From contig NW_004624801.1 in NCBI RefSeq assembly GCF_000247695.1, positions 1,340,875-1,404,874 of the forward strand: DNA of 64,000 nucleotides, in the 5' to 3' direction. Made by a program: the position numbers and the translations under genes. This document shows, piece after piece, positions 46,347 through 57,969 of this stretch. The notes beneath the pieces were generated by a model. The model was not told the origin of the DNA and made no database searches. It saw only the letters and a list, made by a program, of their open reading frames with translations. The first letter of the stretch is position 1. Each line of letters opens with the position of its first letter. This DNA is from Heterocephalus glaber. Its lineage: Eukaryota > Chordata > Mammalia > Rodentia > Bathyergidae.

Positions 46347-46513
46347 GCCGGGTGTGGTGGCACAGACCTATAATGCCAGGATTTGGGAGGCTGGGGCAGG
46401 ATAATTCCTGCAAGTTTGAGGGCAGGCAAGGCTGCATAGTGAGTTTAAGGCCCAGCTGGACTATGTAGCAAGACCCTGTCTCAAAAAACCAAATAAATAA
46501 ATAAAAAATTTTT
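46347..46513 (+). mobile_element. B1 SINE (7SL-derived monomer) with perfect target-site duplication
   Basis: GCCGGGTGTGGTGGCACAGA, CCTATAATGCCAGGATTTGG, GAGGCTGGGGCAGGATAATT and AGACCCTGTCTCAAAAAACC are B1 landmarks. AAATGGCCCTCAA is duplicated exactly at 46334-46346 and 46514-46526. The tail is A-rich with AAAT units. Confidence 0.96.
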
Positions 46514-46526
46514 AAATGGCCCTCAA

Positions 46527-48073
46527 AATCAAATTGCAGACTTGAACACTGGAATTTTGTAGCTCTTCAAACTCTTTGCCACACAATAAGTGATTTATTT
46601 ATTGCAACAATAAAAAATTAGGGCAGTTATCTTTTTTCAAACATTGTCAGTATGAGTACTTGACCCTTGAGATAGGCTGAGGGGTGAAAAAGGGAAAGAT
46701 TCTTTCTAACTTTTACTGCTCAAGCATTTTACACCAAGTGTGACTAATTGTCCGCAGCATTATGAAACTCTAAACTGATTCCACGAACCTTTAGTTAGAA
46801 GCAGATTTTGGCCGAAAATGACTCAAGCAAACTTTCCTTCTCTCCCTTCCCTTTCCTTCCCTCTCCTGTTTTTGTTGTTGTTGTTGTTGTTTTTATCTCG
46901 ATTGTTTTCTCTCCATCCATTGTATAGCATCCAAGATTTCACAGGGAAACACCCCATGGCATGTTTTCCTATGCAGGTTAAAATCTTTAATTTTGTTATT
47001 TTCCCCCCTAACATGTCACTGATCCCATTACAGTGATTAGACTTTTCTTTTGAACTGTTACCTGAGGTAAAAATTGAATTGGCAAATTGGCCACTGAGAA
47101 GGGAGGCGAAAGGAGGGAGCAGTGCCAGCCCAGCGCTGCATGGGCTGCTGTGAGAGCAGGACTTCAGTTTCACACCACGATTCAAGATACCCTGTGTTCA
47201 GCTCTGATGCTGCAGCGTCTGTGGTTGTTATGCATTAAAAAACTGAAATGTGTTTCCTCACTTGAGAGCAACTAACCAACATGAAATACCACATTTATGT
47301 GCATAGCAGCCATATATTGGATAGCAAAACAAGGTTCCTGCTAGGGAGACCGTTGATGCTTGGTTGAGCTAACTTCAGAATTTTGTGCTGCCTTTTGTTC
47401 ATTACTGGAAGCTCCAGTATTGCCAATGTGAATTACAAAACCATTCATTTAATGGTATAAATGAAATTATGTTCTACAAACTGGGTTTTCAGGGCGGTAA
47501 TATGATGCGTACAATAGTGCTTATGTAAAGGACATAGGAAAAGATTTAAATAGCAGCTTCCCATGTTTCCTTAACCAAACAAAGTAGCGCTTTACAATGG
47601 TATGTTATGACTGAAATCAACCAGTGATAAAAAGATTATTTTTTAACCAGGCTGGAGTAAATTTCTGTACTATAAAAAATAATTTTTGAAAGAAAAGTTT
47701 CATGGAACACTGGTGAGGATTAAAAGAGCTATTAGGGACCAAATTACATAGAAGTTATTTCTTTTAACTTTTTCATTCTGTGCAAAAATTCTGTCAGACA
47801 GTGACAGAGATCATCTTGGCAAATCTACCTTTGTAGTCCCAAATTCTATGGTTCCGTTTGGTTGGCTTCAAATCTGAACAGGAGCTGTTTTGTATATATA
47901 TTTATTATCCCTAGAATTTCCAGGACAGTGTTGAACAGTGAGAAAGATAAAATGGGGATGTAAAATTTGACTAACAGACATTGGTCATATCAGTGAAATT
48001 TGTTGCATGTAGCCATGAGCTAAGACAGTGAGCCTCTTTCATTTTCACTGTGCACTGAACTCTCAGTACTCAG
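46527..48073. other. Unassigned sequence with a (GTT)n run
   Basis: A TTG/GTT run lies at 46870-46890. The 120-codon minus frame at 46823-47185 includes a poly-Asn stretch from it and resembles nothing known. Around 47080-47230 the sequence is less AT-rich, but no gene is recognised. Confidence 0.4.
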
Positions 48074-48085
48074 AAGTTTATATTC

Positions 48086-48173
48086 TTTTTTTTTTTTTGT
48101 ACCACGGATTGAACTCGGGTCCTTGTGCTTGCGCAGCAGGCGGCGAAACCACTGAGCTAAATCCCCAGGCCCC
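48086..48173 (-). mobile_element. ID SINE, antisense
   Basis: A T-run, then GTACCACGGATTGAACTCGG, GTCCTTGTGCTTGCGCAGCA and CACTGAGCTAAATCCCCAGG. CAGAAGTTTATATTC (48071-48085) and AAGAAGTGCATATTC (48174-48188) flank it with two mismatches. It shares the CTGCTGCGCAAG variant with 36987. Confidence 0.95.
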
Positions 48174-48339
48174 AAGAAGTGCATATTCAGAGAACTCGCC
48201 ACCCATAGGCAAAGAACTGGATTGAGGAGTTACTTGCTTCTTGAGTGAACAATTTTTGCCTCATTAGCTTAAATGTGTTTTTACTTGGACAAGTTATCTC
48301 ATTTTACATCATTTATAAAACAATTCAGTCACAAATCTC

Positions 48340-48690
48340 CATCTTTTAGTGAATGGAGAAGCAAAGCAATGAAATACTATCTGTAATCAGAGAGACAATG
48401 GAGTACTGAGGTCTACAACAAAAGAGACAAGCCTCAAAATTATTATGCAAGTGAAAGAAGCCAGACACAAAAGAGCACTGCTATGATTCCATTTCCATGA
48501 AATATCCAAAAGCAAAAATCTACAGAGAGTAGGTAGGAGTGAGTGACTTTCTAGCAGACCAGGTGTCTACGAGGACGATAGACAAGTTCTAAGATTGAAT
48601 TATAGTGATGCCTGCACAGTATATGGATTGGCTAAAATCACTGAATTGTAATGTGTACGGTATATAAATTATACCTCAATAAAGCTGTTG
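48340..48690 (+). mobile_element. L1M 3' end, sense
   Basis: GTGAAAGAAGCCAGACACAA, ATTCCATTTCCATGAAATAT, ATAGTGATGCCTGCACAGTA, CACTGAATTGTAATGTGTAC and TATACCTCAATAAAGCTGTT are classic L1M 3'-end landmarks, ending in AATAAA. Confidence 0.88.
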
Positions 48691-50068
48691 AGCAGCAACA
48701 ACGAAATTCAGCATTCGTTCTTTTTCTCCTGGTCCATACTAATGAGAGGAAACATTGCCTTCTTTAGTCTCACTATCCTAAATATTTTTGTTGTAGCAAA
48801 CCCAGAAAAGTTTGTAAAAGGTGATCAAGAGGACAACTCAGGCAACCACATAGCTCTCAGCTTGATATAATAATTGGAGCAAATGATAAAATTGTGGAAA
48901 ATATATTCACATAGTTCCCAGCGTCAATTTGTGACTTCTGAAAAAATTATCTTCCTTACTTTTAATATTTAACTATCTGCCTAAAATGTTGGTCCACAAA
49001 AAAAATCACCAGGGGAGAGGCATGGAGAGTTATTTATTTATTTGTATTTGCAGTGCCTTCTCTCGTGGTCAGATGTTTTACAGATTAAGTAGAAGTGAGG
49101 GGGAAATTCTGCTACAGGAAAAACAAAAGTAAGGGTAAGTTTGCTTTCTGTCATTACTTTCCTCCACACTCCCCCTGAATCTTCTTCTTCTTTTTTTCCT
49201 GCCCCTTATTGGGACTTTGACAAATGACAATGCAAGAGGAGAATTTATGTTGGGTCTTGGAGATTAGCACATTATCACAAGCAAAACATAGCCCTTGGCC
49301 TCCGCCACTGGGGAGCAATTGAAAGAGTCTTCGAATGTGATGCATGGGTCAAGACCCATTTCTGCAGAAATGGGGATGCTGTTATCCCAGCAAAAGTCTT
49401 GGGAGAAACCCTTGGAGATTGAGGTGAAGACACTGAGCACTGGATGAGAAGCATTTAGCCAGAAAGCTCACTCTGGAAAGGAAAGAGGAACTGTGTAGCT
49501 CCCCGAAGACTGCCGTGTTGAATGATTTAAGGCTACCTGTAGGAAATGCCTTTTGCTTTATTGCTTTCTAGTCTCCCTTCTTTTCTGGAAGAAAAAGAAG
49601 AGGGAAAAAGCAGAACAGAGATCCTCCCTGCCTTACACCCCTTTCAGTATTCCCAAGGAAATGTTCTCAGGAACATGGTCTCACCTTTTCTATGGAAGGC
49701 TCTTCTACAACAACTGACAGGGAATGAAATTGGGGGCCAAGATTAGACCTCCCTCGGGCAATTTTTTAAAAATGTTTGATTGTATGCACAATTCTTTTAA
49801 AAGTTTGCATGCTTAGTTTACAACTTTGGGCTCAAATATCTGAGAACATTCGTCATGAAGCAATTTCAGGGAACAAACAAATGCAGTTTCTTTCATCTGA
49901 AATACACACTCAGGGCCTACAGGATATGAACTTACTCCTGAAATCACCAGAAAACTTGAAAAACAATATTGAGAAAATAATAAAATGAAGAGCTATTTGG
50001 AAGGTCATAAATATCTTAGTATGGTTATTCTAGATTTTAGACATTTAATTTGGTGCCCATAGTATATA

Positions 50069-50074
<6 letters not shown>
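48691..50074. other. Unassigned sequence, no gene seen
   Basis: About 1.4 kb. Short frames at 48688-48870, 49154-49345, 49546-49746 and 49776-49988 show no domain. Confidence 0.4.

Positions 50075-50104
<30 letters not shown>
50075..50104. repeat. A(30) homopolymer
   Basis: An uninterrupted A-run of 30. No SINE body or retrocopy was recognised directly upstream, so its source is unclear. Confidence 0.95.
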
Positions 50105-50106
<2 letters not shown>

Positions 50107-50204
50107 TGGGCATGAAAAAGCATTGAACAGCAGGCAATGGGAGAATATTTATAACCTGACTTCGCAGAGACAATTTATTGGCACTTGAGAGACACACATG
50201 TATA

Positions 50205-50395
50205 GAGCAGGGCCTCTCAAATGAAGGACTCTCATCATTCTGGGCCCTGTAGTTCTTTGCCACGGGAAATTGCATGTGTAAGGAAAGATGTTTAGCAGCA
50301 TTCTTGGCCACTGTCCAATAGATACCAGGAGCATCTTCAAAGTTGTGACAACTACAAGTGTGTTCAAACATTTTAAACGTTCTCTGGTTGGTGAG
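50205..50395 (+). mobile_element. MER5A hAT element
   Basis: GCAGGGCCTCTCAAATGAAG, GTTTAGCAGCATTCTTGGCC, ACTGTCCAATAGATACCAGG, AGCATCTTCAAAGTTGTGAC and TTCTCTGGTTGGTGAGGGG follow MER5A from end to end. The minus frames at 50045-50404 are by-products, with poly-Phe from the A-run. Confidence 0.8.
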
Positions 50396-50474
50396 GGGGG
50401 CCAATAAGAGGCAAAATCAACTCTTGGTAAGAACCATTGATTAAGATAGAATGGTAATCCAATCTGCCCTCTAG

Positions 50475-50670
50475 TTTTTTGTTTGTTTATTTGTTTGCTT
50501 TGTAGTACTGAGGACTAAACCCAGGGAGTTCTGAGCTACATCCCCGTCCCTTTTTACTTTGAGACAGAGTCTCACAAAATTGTCCAGACAGGTCTTCAAT
50601 TTGTGGTCCTTCTGCCTTAGTCTCTCAGATAGCGGAGATTACAAGTGTGCATCATTATGCTTGGTTATTC
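50475..50670 (-). mobile_element. B1-ID dimeric SINE, antisense
   Basis: Starts with a GTTT-rich inverted tail, then the ID-like GTACTGAGGACTAAACCCAG and GAGCTACATCCCCGTCCC, then the inverted B1 half (GAGACAGAGTCTCACAAAAT, CTGCCTTAGTCTCTCAGATA, GAGATTACAAGTGTGCATCA). Confidence 0.88.
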
Positions 50671-50949
50671 TGTAGTTTTGGGATTGTGTTTATGCTTTTC
50701 AGCCTTCCTGGAGAATGAAAGATGAAGCCACCCAGTGGCATGTGTGATATTTTTATACTGAAGTTACTAGTTTGGATGAAACCTGACATACTTCTTTTGA
50801 TCCAAATTCACATGACTCCTGGTTATTTGATGCTACAGTTCAACTTATGAGGAGATGACCTTCATTCCTCCTTGTTAGCTCTTTTGGACCCCTACATGTG
50901 GGGTAGTTCTCCATACAATAGTAAGAACAATAACAGATATGGAATATTT

Positions 50950-51008
50950 CACATGCCCCAAGTGCTAAGGTGTGAAGGCCCTGTGTTCAACCCCTAGTAC
51001 CAAATTTT
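50950..51008 (+). mobile_element. Truncated ID-related SINE
   Basis: CCCCAAGTGCTAAGGTGTGA and GTGTTCAACCCCTAGTACCA resemble the 3' half of an ID unit. Confidence 0.55.
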
Positions 51009-51602
51009 AAAAGTTTTATAATTATTAGGGATATGTCATCAATATTTGCTTTCTGGAGATAACCAGTTAATTATATTGCTTCCTGCCTTCCCTGAATTCT
51101 GATCAGACTAAGAATAGACTTGGACATCAAATAAAGCTCTAACTGCCAGTAAAGTTGGATTGCATAACTCAGCCTGAACTGGAAGCCAACATAAATTTCC
51201 TACATCTTTCTCCAAAACTGTTCCCAAAGGAACCCTAGGATTCTTAATACATAGAATAAGGAGAATGAATAGTGCCAGGAAGCTGACCTAGAGAAAAACT
51301 ATGCACACAGTTACCCTGGTCTCATCTGCTAACCATACTGATGCTCCTTTGGAGATAAGAAAAGGGGTATAAAATCTAATCCACTTGAGAAGTAAACTGT
51401 TTTTGATAAGGTTGTAAGCATAAGACAATCCCTTTGGTCTAAAAGTCTTAATGGAAGAAACTGAAAGCATTTTACTACATGGAATGGGAAAGGTAAAGAG
51501 AAATCAATCAATGTAATATAAGTCACTAGTGGAGGAGATTTAGGGAGACGCTTCTCATGGAAAGAACACACCATTGGCAGGATTACTAAAGAACTGAGTG
51601 GA
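51009..51602. other. Unassigned sequence, no gene seen
   Basis: The minus frames at 51288-51574 overlap each other and have no domain. Confidence 0.4.
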
Positions 51603-52010
51603 TGCTATGACTTGTTTCTAGATGTCTCCCTAAAGCCTCATTTGGTCATAGGTGGGGCTTTCTCAGAGGTGGGTGGATCTAGGTGTGTGACACTGGAATT
51701 GATTCATGGTGTAAGGCTAGGCTCAAGGGCACTAGGACTAAGGGTGTGAGTGCTGCCCACCCTTAGTAGTCTGGATAAGATAAAAGGGGCAGAAAGATGC
51801 TGTTAAGGTCCCTTGGTTGCTTTTGCTGTCTTCTGCCTGCCACCAACTGTTTCTTCTCTGTGATCCCCCTTTGCTATGAGCCACTCAGCCTTGGAGCCAG
51901 CCAACTATGAAGTGAAATCTCTATAAATGTTGAGATGAATATATCTTTCCCCGTTTAACTTTGGGAGTCAGGTATTTTGTCTCAGCAAGGAGAGAAAAGT
52001 AACTAAGACA
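51603..52010 (+). mobile_element. Solo MaLR-type LTR, copy A
   Basis: Starts TGCTATGACTTGTTTCTAGA and ends GAAAAGTAACTAAGACA. The five bases on each side (GTGGA and GTGGG) differ at one position, as expected for a short LTR duplication. Internal landmarks GGGCACTAGGACTAAGGG, GATAAAAGGGGCAGAAAGAT and TTGGAGCCAGCCAACTATGA are shared with 54987-55356. No internal retroviral sequence lies next to it. Confidence 0.85.
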
Positions 52011-52254
52011 GTGGGTGGATTTAGAGCTAGACATTTTTATAGCATTAAGTAGTCCTACAGTCTTAAAGTATTAATGCTGATAGAAGAAATATAGATGAAA
52101 AATGATGAAATTGATGAAAAATGATGGATTCTAAACTAAAGTAATAGAAGTAAAACAGAGAGGAAAAATAGCTAAATGAACAATGGGAAATAATATAGAA
52201 CAAAGAATCCAGACAGAACTATCAGATCTCTTTTCTCTTGCACAGGGGTCCAGG

Positions 52255-52475
52255 AAGACACTACAATTTATTTAGCAAATGCATAAGTGGCCCTCATTAT
52301 GTGGCAGGGATGATGGCAAGCACTTAATTCAGTCTTGATAATAATTTCAGTGAAATAGGAATTACCATTATCTCCCTTTATATGTGAGAAAAAACAGGCA
52401 CATGGAAATAACATCACTTGGCCATTTGGTTAGTAAATGGTGAATCCTAGATTCAAATCTAGGCAGGGAGATTCA
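52255..52475 (+). mobile_element. MIR SINE
   Basis: CATTATGTGGCAGGGATGAT, AGCACTTAATTCAGTCTTGA, CCATTATCTCCCTTTATATG, ACATCACTTGGCCATTTGGT and AATCCTAGATTCAAATCTAG follow the MIR consensus. Confidence 0.8.
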
Positions 52476-54986
52476 AAAGGTTATGATCTTCCAGCTAATA
52501 GGATATGGATATATAAGAAAAGAACAGCTCTGTGGAAAGTATAATAAATTAGATACTTGTTTACTTTTTTGTTTAGTTTTCTGTGGAACATTTAATATTT
52601 TCCTCAACTAAATAAAAGTGTTGGTACACTTTTAAGAAAATATGAGGCAAGAGGTTCTGTAAAATTTAAAGCTCATTTCATTCATGAAAATATTAGAGGA
52701 AAAGACATTCTGGGAAATATTGATGTAGAATGAAATCAAGAAATGCAGTGACCACTGAGACATATCTCAAACTTACTCAGCAAAGCCACAATCCAGAAGA
52801 ACAATAATAACTTTTAGATCTGTTTGCTTATGAAGAAAGTGTAACTCTAACAAATTGGGAAGGTGAGCAAAGTATATTAATATAATTTTTAATTTTGTAG
52901 ATCTCTTCCAGTATCCTTGTTGGGTTGAAATTACTATCACTTTTTATGTCATCTACTTTCTCACCACAATCCACAGATACTGTCATCTGCTCCTTCACAC
53001 ACAACCTACATCTAACTTTATATCTACATCTGTATCTTCTAATTCTGTATCACCTATATTTACTCCTGTTATATCTGTATATCTCCCCTATTTCCTCAAC
53101 TGTCTGACTCTTTTGGCTTTGTCCAATAGCAACATCACTTCCTTCATACTCAGAGGATTCCCCTCTATGTGAAATTTCTTCAGTGTTTTCCTCTCCTCAG
53201 ATTCAATAAGGACTCAAGGACTCTCTGCTAAGACATTAGTAGAACTATTCAGTTGTCTTTTCTGTGATACTGTTTTGACACCAAATTGTGGTCCCAAAAT
53301 TAGAAATCTGGGGAACCTTGACAGGGCAGTGTGAGACATGCTTTGTGTAGGAAATACCCTGGATCCAAAGTTCATCCTATGGATAACTCTTATAAAGATA
53401 ACATTAATAAAACTCAGATTCTTTTATTTTGTAAGACAAATAATTTAACTTCAGAAGCATAGAAAACGAAAGATAAACATGTCCTCCACAGTAGTTTCAA
53501 ATTTTTAATTTTCATTATAAATGTGGACTGGCAAAAGCCCTGGTTGAGTCTATGAATATTCAGGTTGGTTAAAGTTCTAACGAATCAATAAATGTATGTG
53601 TCATTTTCCCAATACGTAGGTGGTTGATCAAGGTGAGGATACATTATTGGTAGCTGTTTAAATTTGAAATCACTCTTGTAGAAGAGGGAGGAGATATGGA
53701 TCACTTTCAAATTTCATATTCAAAATTCACAAATAATAGTTTTCATTTGATGTAATTCTCTATACATCTACCTACATTTATTTCCTAAACTCTCTGTGTT
53801 TGCCGTTTTTCTCTACATGTGATATGGAAGTGTCTCATTCTCATTTGTATGCACACGTTTACAGAGTTGTGTCTATACATGTAAACAGTCAACCACCTCT
53901 GCTACTTTTATTTATATGAAAGTACAGTAGTCAAATCTTGTTTTGAAGTTTTTTTCTCTCTATTTGAAAAAAATTTAAAAATAATAACTTACAATGAGGA
54001 ATTTGCTTTGGGGGAAGGCTGAGCTCTTTCGAGGCTACATTGACCCATCTAATATCTCATAAGCTCGGGTGCAAAGTAGACACATGTTTTGAGAAAGTGC
54101 ATTTGTGATTGTAGACTGTGTATTAAGGGGGAAAATAATGTGATTTGTCATCAATCTCTCCACATGGTACACAAGGGCTGACTTGTTGAAATTTTGTAGG
54201 CTTTTATTTACAGAGAAAACACAGACCTGTGCTGCTCAGAGTCCTATCAGTCTGCACAGTCAAAGGCATCACATCTGAAAAGAGACTGTTTAAATCATGA
54301 ACTTCAGGGATAATCTAATCCAGAAGGAGACCAAAATTACTTCGCTCCTGTGAATAAGAACAAAAGCTAAAAAATTTAATTATTTGCGAATTATTCATGA
54401 AGATTTTGATCCTGGCTCAAGGCTAGAGTTGGAAAAGAGAGACAATCACGGATTGTTGCCAATCAGTGCTTCATGGAGGAAAAATATGGAATATTTCAGC
54501 CCCAGGATAACACCCCATATTTCTAGATTGTTTAAAAAAAGAGGTGTTGCTATAGACAAGTGAACCTTAGGTGGAAACAGAAATAAAAACAGACCCTTTG
54601 AGAAAGAAATGGGATATGGATCAGTGCTGGGAAGAAATTACTGCAATGATGTGTGTTGTTTAGTTATAATGCTCAGATTATAAGTTACATTTTGTGAGAA
54701 ACATGTGGCTACATGCTAAACATCTATATGCCAAAGTTAATAAAATTACATCCCACTGATATACCTTGTACTACTGATCTCATTTAGTGGTTGGAAACTC
54801 CATAGAAAGTCAATGTAGAAATCTGAATGGGTAATACACACACAACACACACAAACACACACATACACACACACAAACTAATCACCAATTTACCTCATAG
54901 ATAGAAGTAATTCACATGTACAGTACTCAATGCTTGATATGAATGTTTTTTTCTGAAGTTATGGAAGCAATAAAACAGATTGTACC
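52476..54986. other. Unassigned sequence, no gene seen
   Basis: About 2.5 kb. A diverged pyrimidine/TATCT-rich stretch lies at 52975-53095, and a (CA)n-rich stretch at 54835-54874. No gene or other family was recognised. Confidence 0.4.
54835..54874. repeat. (CA)n-rich microsatellite
   Basis: Interrupted CA units. Confidence 0.88.
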
Positions 54987-55356
54987 TGTTATGGCTTGCA
55001 TTTAGATGTCCCCCCAAAGCCTCAACCAAATAAGGTGGGGGTTTTTCAGAGGTGGCTGAATCTAGAGTGTGTGATTAATTCCTGTTGGGGCCAGGCCTAA
55101 GGGCACTAGGATTAAGAGCATGAGTGCTACCTGCCCTAAGTAGTCTCGATAAGATGAAAGGGGCAGAAAGACACTGTTAAGATTACTTGTTGCTTTTGCT
55201 GCTTCTGCCACCATGTTGCCCCTCTGTCACCCTGCCTTGGAGCCAGCTGTCTGTGGGCTAAAACCTCTACAAACTATGAACCAAACAAACCTTTCCCACT
55301 TTAACTTTGGGTATTGGGTATTTTGTCTTAGCAAGGAGAGAAAAGTAACTAAGACA
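54987..55356 (+). mobile_element. Solo MaLR-type LTR, copy B
   Basis: Starts TGTTATGGCTTGCATTTAGA and ends GAAAAGTAACTAAGACA. Same subfamily and orientation as 51603-52010. Flanks GTACC and GTGTC match at three of five bases. It lacks internal stretches present in copy A. Confidence 0.85.
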
Positions 55357-55848
55357 GTGTCCAAGACATATTAACCATACTATTTACATAACTGACAAGC
55401 AAGGGAGAGAAGGAATTGAGAAGGATGAGTTTGTATCAGATACTCAAGAAAGACATCTCTGAGAAAATAACATTTCCTTGCAACCTGATGACTGGGGATA
55501 TGTCAATCAAGTATAAATTTCAAATAAAGACATTCTAGTCGTCAGAAAAAAAAGTGAAGTTGGTGAATATGGAGTAATTTAGCACAAAAATAACAAAAAG
55601 TCTAATATGTATATAACATAATTTAAGAAAGGGTATAGGATAAGATCAAATTGAAAAATGAGTCAAGTACCAGATTCTGGAGGTCTTTTGAGGCCAATTT
55701 AAGGGATTTAGGTTTTAGGTGGATTGTAATTGACAGAGAGCCATTGGAGAATTTTAGGTGGAGGAAGGACAGATGGAGTCTATGAGTAGAAAAAAAACCA
55801 AAAAACAAAAAACAGAGCAGTATTTACTGGAGACTCATGAAACGTTAC
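55357..55848. other. Unassigned AT-rich sequence
   Basis: No recognised repeat or gene. The minus frame at 55623-55808 has no domain. Confidence 0.4.
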
Positions 55849-56382
55849 TGGAAACCTCTGCAGTAGGCTCTAGACTCCTGCCCAGTGTACAATGCAGGCC
55901 TGAGAAAAACTAAACTAAACTAAACTAAACTAAACTAAACTAAAAGACAGAACTAAGACAGAAAGCAAGGCACCAGGATAACCAATGGCAGTGCAACAAA
56001 GGCACTGGCCAGTCCAAGCCGCTGATTTTTATTGGTAATCAATTAGAGTAAAGGTGAACCATGTGCAAGGGCAGAACTATGTGCAAGGATGTGCAATCAT
56101 GTGGTTTCTATGGAAATAAATGTAAGTAAACCTCATAAAGGACAGACATTGTTTAATTAGGAATAGAATAGACAAAAGATATGGTTGTATTTAGAACATT
56201 GTCCTTCTAGTTAAGAAGATTTTAGTTGTGGGAACAAAATTTGGGCATGAGTTACTCTGACCTTGGCACATAGGCTTTGGCCAGACTCACTTCTATAAAC
56301 AAGTCAATTGTGAGGTTAACTCTTCACAGCCTGCACTGCTTACAGCCTGCTTTGGGCATAATCAATATTGCAGTCTCCTGCA
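55849..56382 (-). mobile_element. Unnamed LTR-like repeat, copy 2
   Basis: Inverted homologue of 19538-20003. Plus-strand landmarks are GATTTTTATTGGTAATCAAT (inverted AATAAA region), TGTGGTTTCTATGGAAATAA, ACATTGTCCTTCTAGTTAAG, GCCAGACTCACTTCTATAAA and GGGCATAATCAATATTGCAG. It is longer than copy 1 because of a TGCAAGG-type duplication, a repeated CAGCCTGC segment and the AAACT expansion. Confidence 0.65.
55907..55944. repeat. (AAACT)n pentanucleotide repeat
   Basis: About seven TAAAC/AAACT units lie in the LTR-like copy 2, where copy 1 has only a TTAG and T-run. The expansion happened inside this copy. Confidence 0.93.
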
Positions 56383-56939
56383 AATATTCAGTTTATTCTA
56401 GAGTCCAGTAAGATAAAATGGTGGCTGGAATTGAGCAAAAGCAGTGAAGATGAAGGGACGTTGCTGGATTTGGTAGATGTTTTAAAGACATAGCACTTGG
56501 GATTGGATGTAGAGAGAGAGAGAGGGAGGGAAGAACCAAGAATTACTCAATTGTATAGAGTTGATTCCGTTGTTCAAGAGTATATCCCTGATGTTACAAC
56601 AGGGATATAGTTACCAAAAGATCAATTTTTTTTGCTTTGCATGGATTACCTCATTTAATTTTCTTAACCCCTCACTGGCTAGAGCATGCCCTTGGCTATA
56701 TTGTATATGGAAAGAGACTCATACTCATATTAAATATGTTGGTTAACATTTTGCTCAAACCAAGCAATGAAAAACTAGTCTTCCTACTAAGTAATCCAGA
56801 TGTAATTTGTCTGACTTCCTTATAGATCATGGTTTTATTTTCTATTTCTGGGAAGTACTTAACATCTTTTCCAGAAACTTGACATAAAGTGTAGTAATTT
56901 TGCTACATTGCTGCAGCTCAAATGTGTCTTGGTTCCTGG
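56383..56939. other. Unassigned sequence with a short (GA)n
   Basis: A GA run lies at 56512-56523. Overlapping frames at 56561-56825 have no domain. Confidence 0.4.
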
Positions 56940-57145
56940 TTTAATAATGATGATAGCTATCATTTGTTGTATGGGTCTCAAGTGTCAGGCACACTATTGC
57001 TATTTCACTGTTATTAAATTAATTTGATTATAACAATAGAAATATATCACATGAATACAAGTATTATTACCCTTTCATAGAGGATGAAGTTAAAGGCAGC
57101 GATTTTATACCCATCTACAAGTATTTGATTCCAAAGTGAATTATT
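56940..57145 (+). mobile_element. MIR SINE fragment
   Basis: ATGATAGCTATCATTTGTTG, AAGTGTCAGGCACACTATTG, TATTACCCTTTCATAGAGGA and AAGTTAAAGGCAGC recall MIR (AATAGCTAACATTTATTGAG...GTGCCAGGCAC...ATTATCC..ACAGATGAGGAAAC). Confidence 0.6.
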
Positions 57146-57219
57146 TTCATTTAGAACTTAGCATGTGAAAGTGTTTCATACAAGGGGAATCAAAAGTAAA
57201 ATAATATTTAAGTACTAGT

Positions 57220-57440
57220 ATATATCTGTTAAGATCCATAAATTTAAAAGGCCAACAAAAGTGAATGTGGTGAAGATAGGGAGAAGTTGAAACTGCTATA
57301 CAGTGGAGCTGGAAATTTAAAATGGTACCTTATAACTATTTCAGACAACTTTTTATCAGTTTCCAGTAAAGTCTATGTACATACCTTCTCTGAAACCCAG
57401 TAAATCCACCCTTCTGTTATATCCAAGAGACAGGAGAGAT
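57220..57440 (+). mobile_element. L1M ORF2 fragment, sense
   Basis: AGTGAATGTGGTGAAGATAG, TATACAGTGGAGCTGGAAAT and ACCCAGTAAATCCACCCTTC resemble late ORF2 of old L1s (GTGTTGGCAAGGATGTGG...CCAGCAATTCCACTCCTA). Confidence 0.6.
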
Positions 57441-57524
57441 GCAACTATTTTTCAGCAGTGATTTTTAATCACATAATATTTACTAGGTACTTTGTAGGTG
57501 CCAGGTACAATGCTGTATTCCTCA

Positions 57525-57969
57525 GGTCTCCAAGCAGAACGGAATAGGATGTATAATAGATTTATTACAGGTAATTGACTCATGTGATTATGAATGTTGA
57601 GTCTAGATCCATACTCAGAAAAGTAAATAATTTAGTTCTAGTGAAAGTGGGAGGTCCTTAGAAGCAAGAGAGCCAACAGTGTAAGTTCCAATAGAGTCTA
57701 CATCCCCAGTCAGACTCCCTCCCAGCTCAAAGACATCCATCAGTCAGAGAGGAGGAATCCTTTCTTACCGACCCTGTTATTCTTTTCAACACAGTGGACA
57801 AGGCCCACTCACACTAGGGAAGGCAATCTGCTTTACTCAGTCTACTAACTTAAATTGAATTATAGTAATCTCATCAGGAACATGCTCTGACATACCCAGA
57901 AATAATGCTCAAGCAAATATATGGTCATTCCATGATCCAGTCAATTTGACACAAAAATTACCCATCACA
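57525..57969 (-). mobile_element. Ancient LTR-type repeat, antisense, second copy
   Basis: TAATAGATTTATTACAGGTA, TTGACTCATGTGATTATGAA, CTGCTTTACTCAGTCTACTA, ACATACCCAGAAATAATGCT and GTCAATTTGACACAAAAATT, ending CCCATCACA. Same family as 30552-31151. Confidence 0.68.

Noticed and set aside
46823..47185. 120-codon minus-strand frame with poly-Asn
   Set aside because: The poly-Asn is the translated (GTT)n run, and nothing else in it is recognisable.
51603..55356. A single MaLR provirus bounded by the two LTRs
   Set aside because: Separate flanking 5-mers and no retroviral interior favour two solo LTRs.
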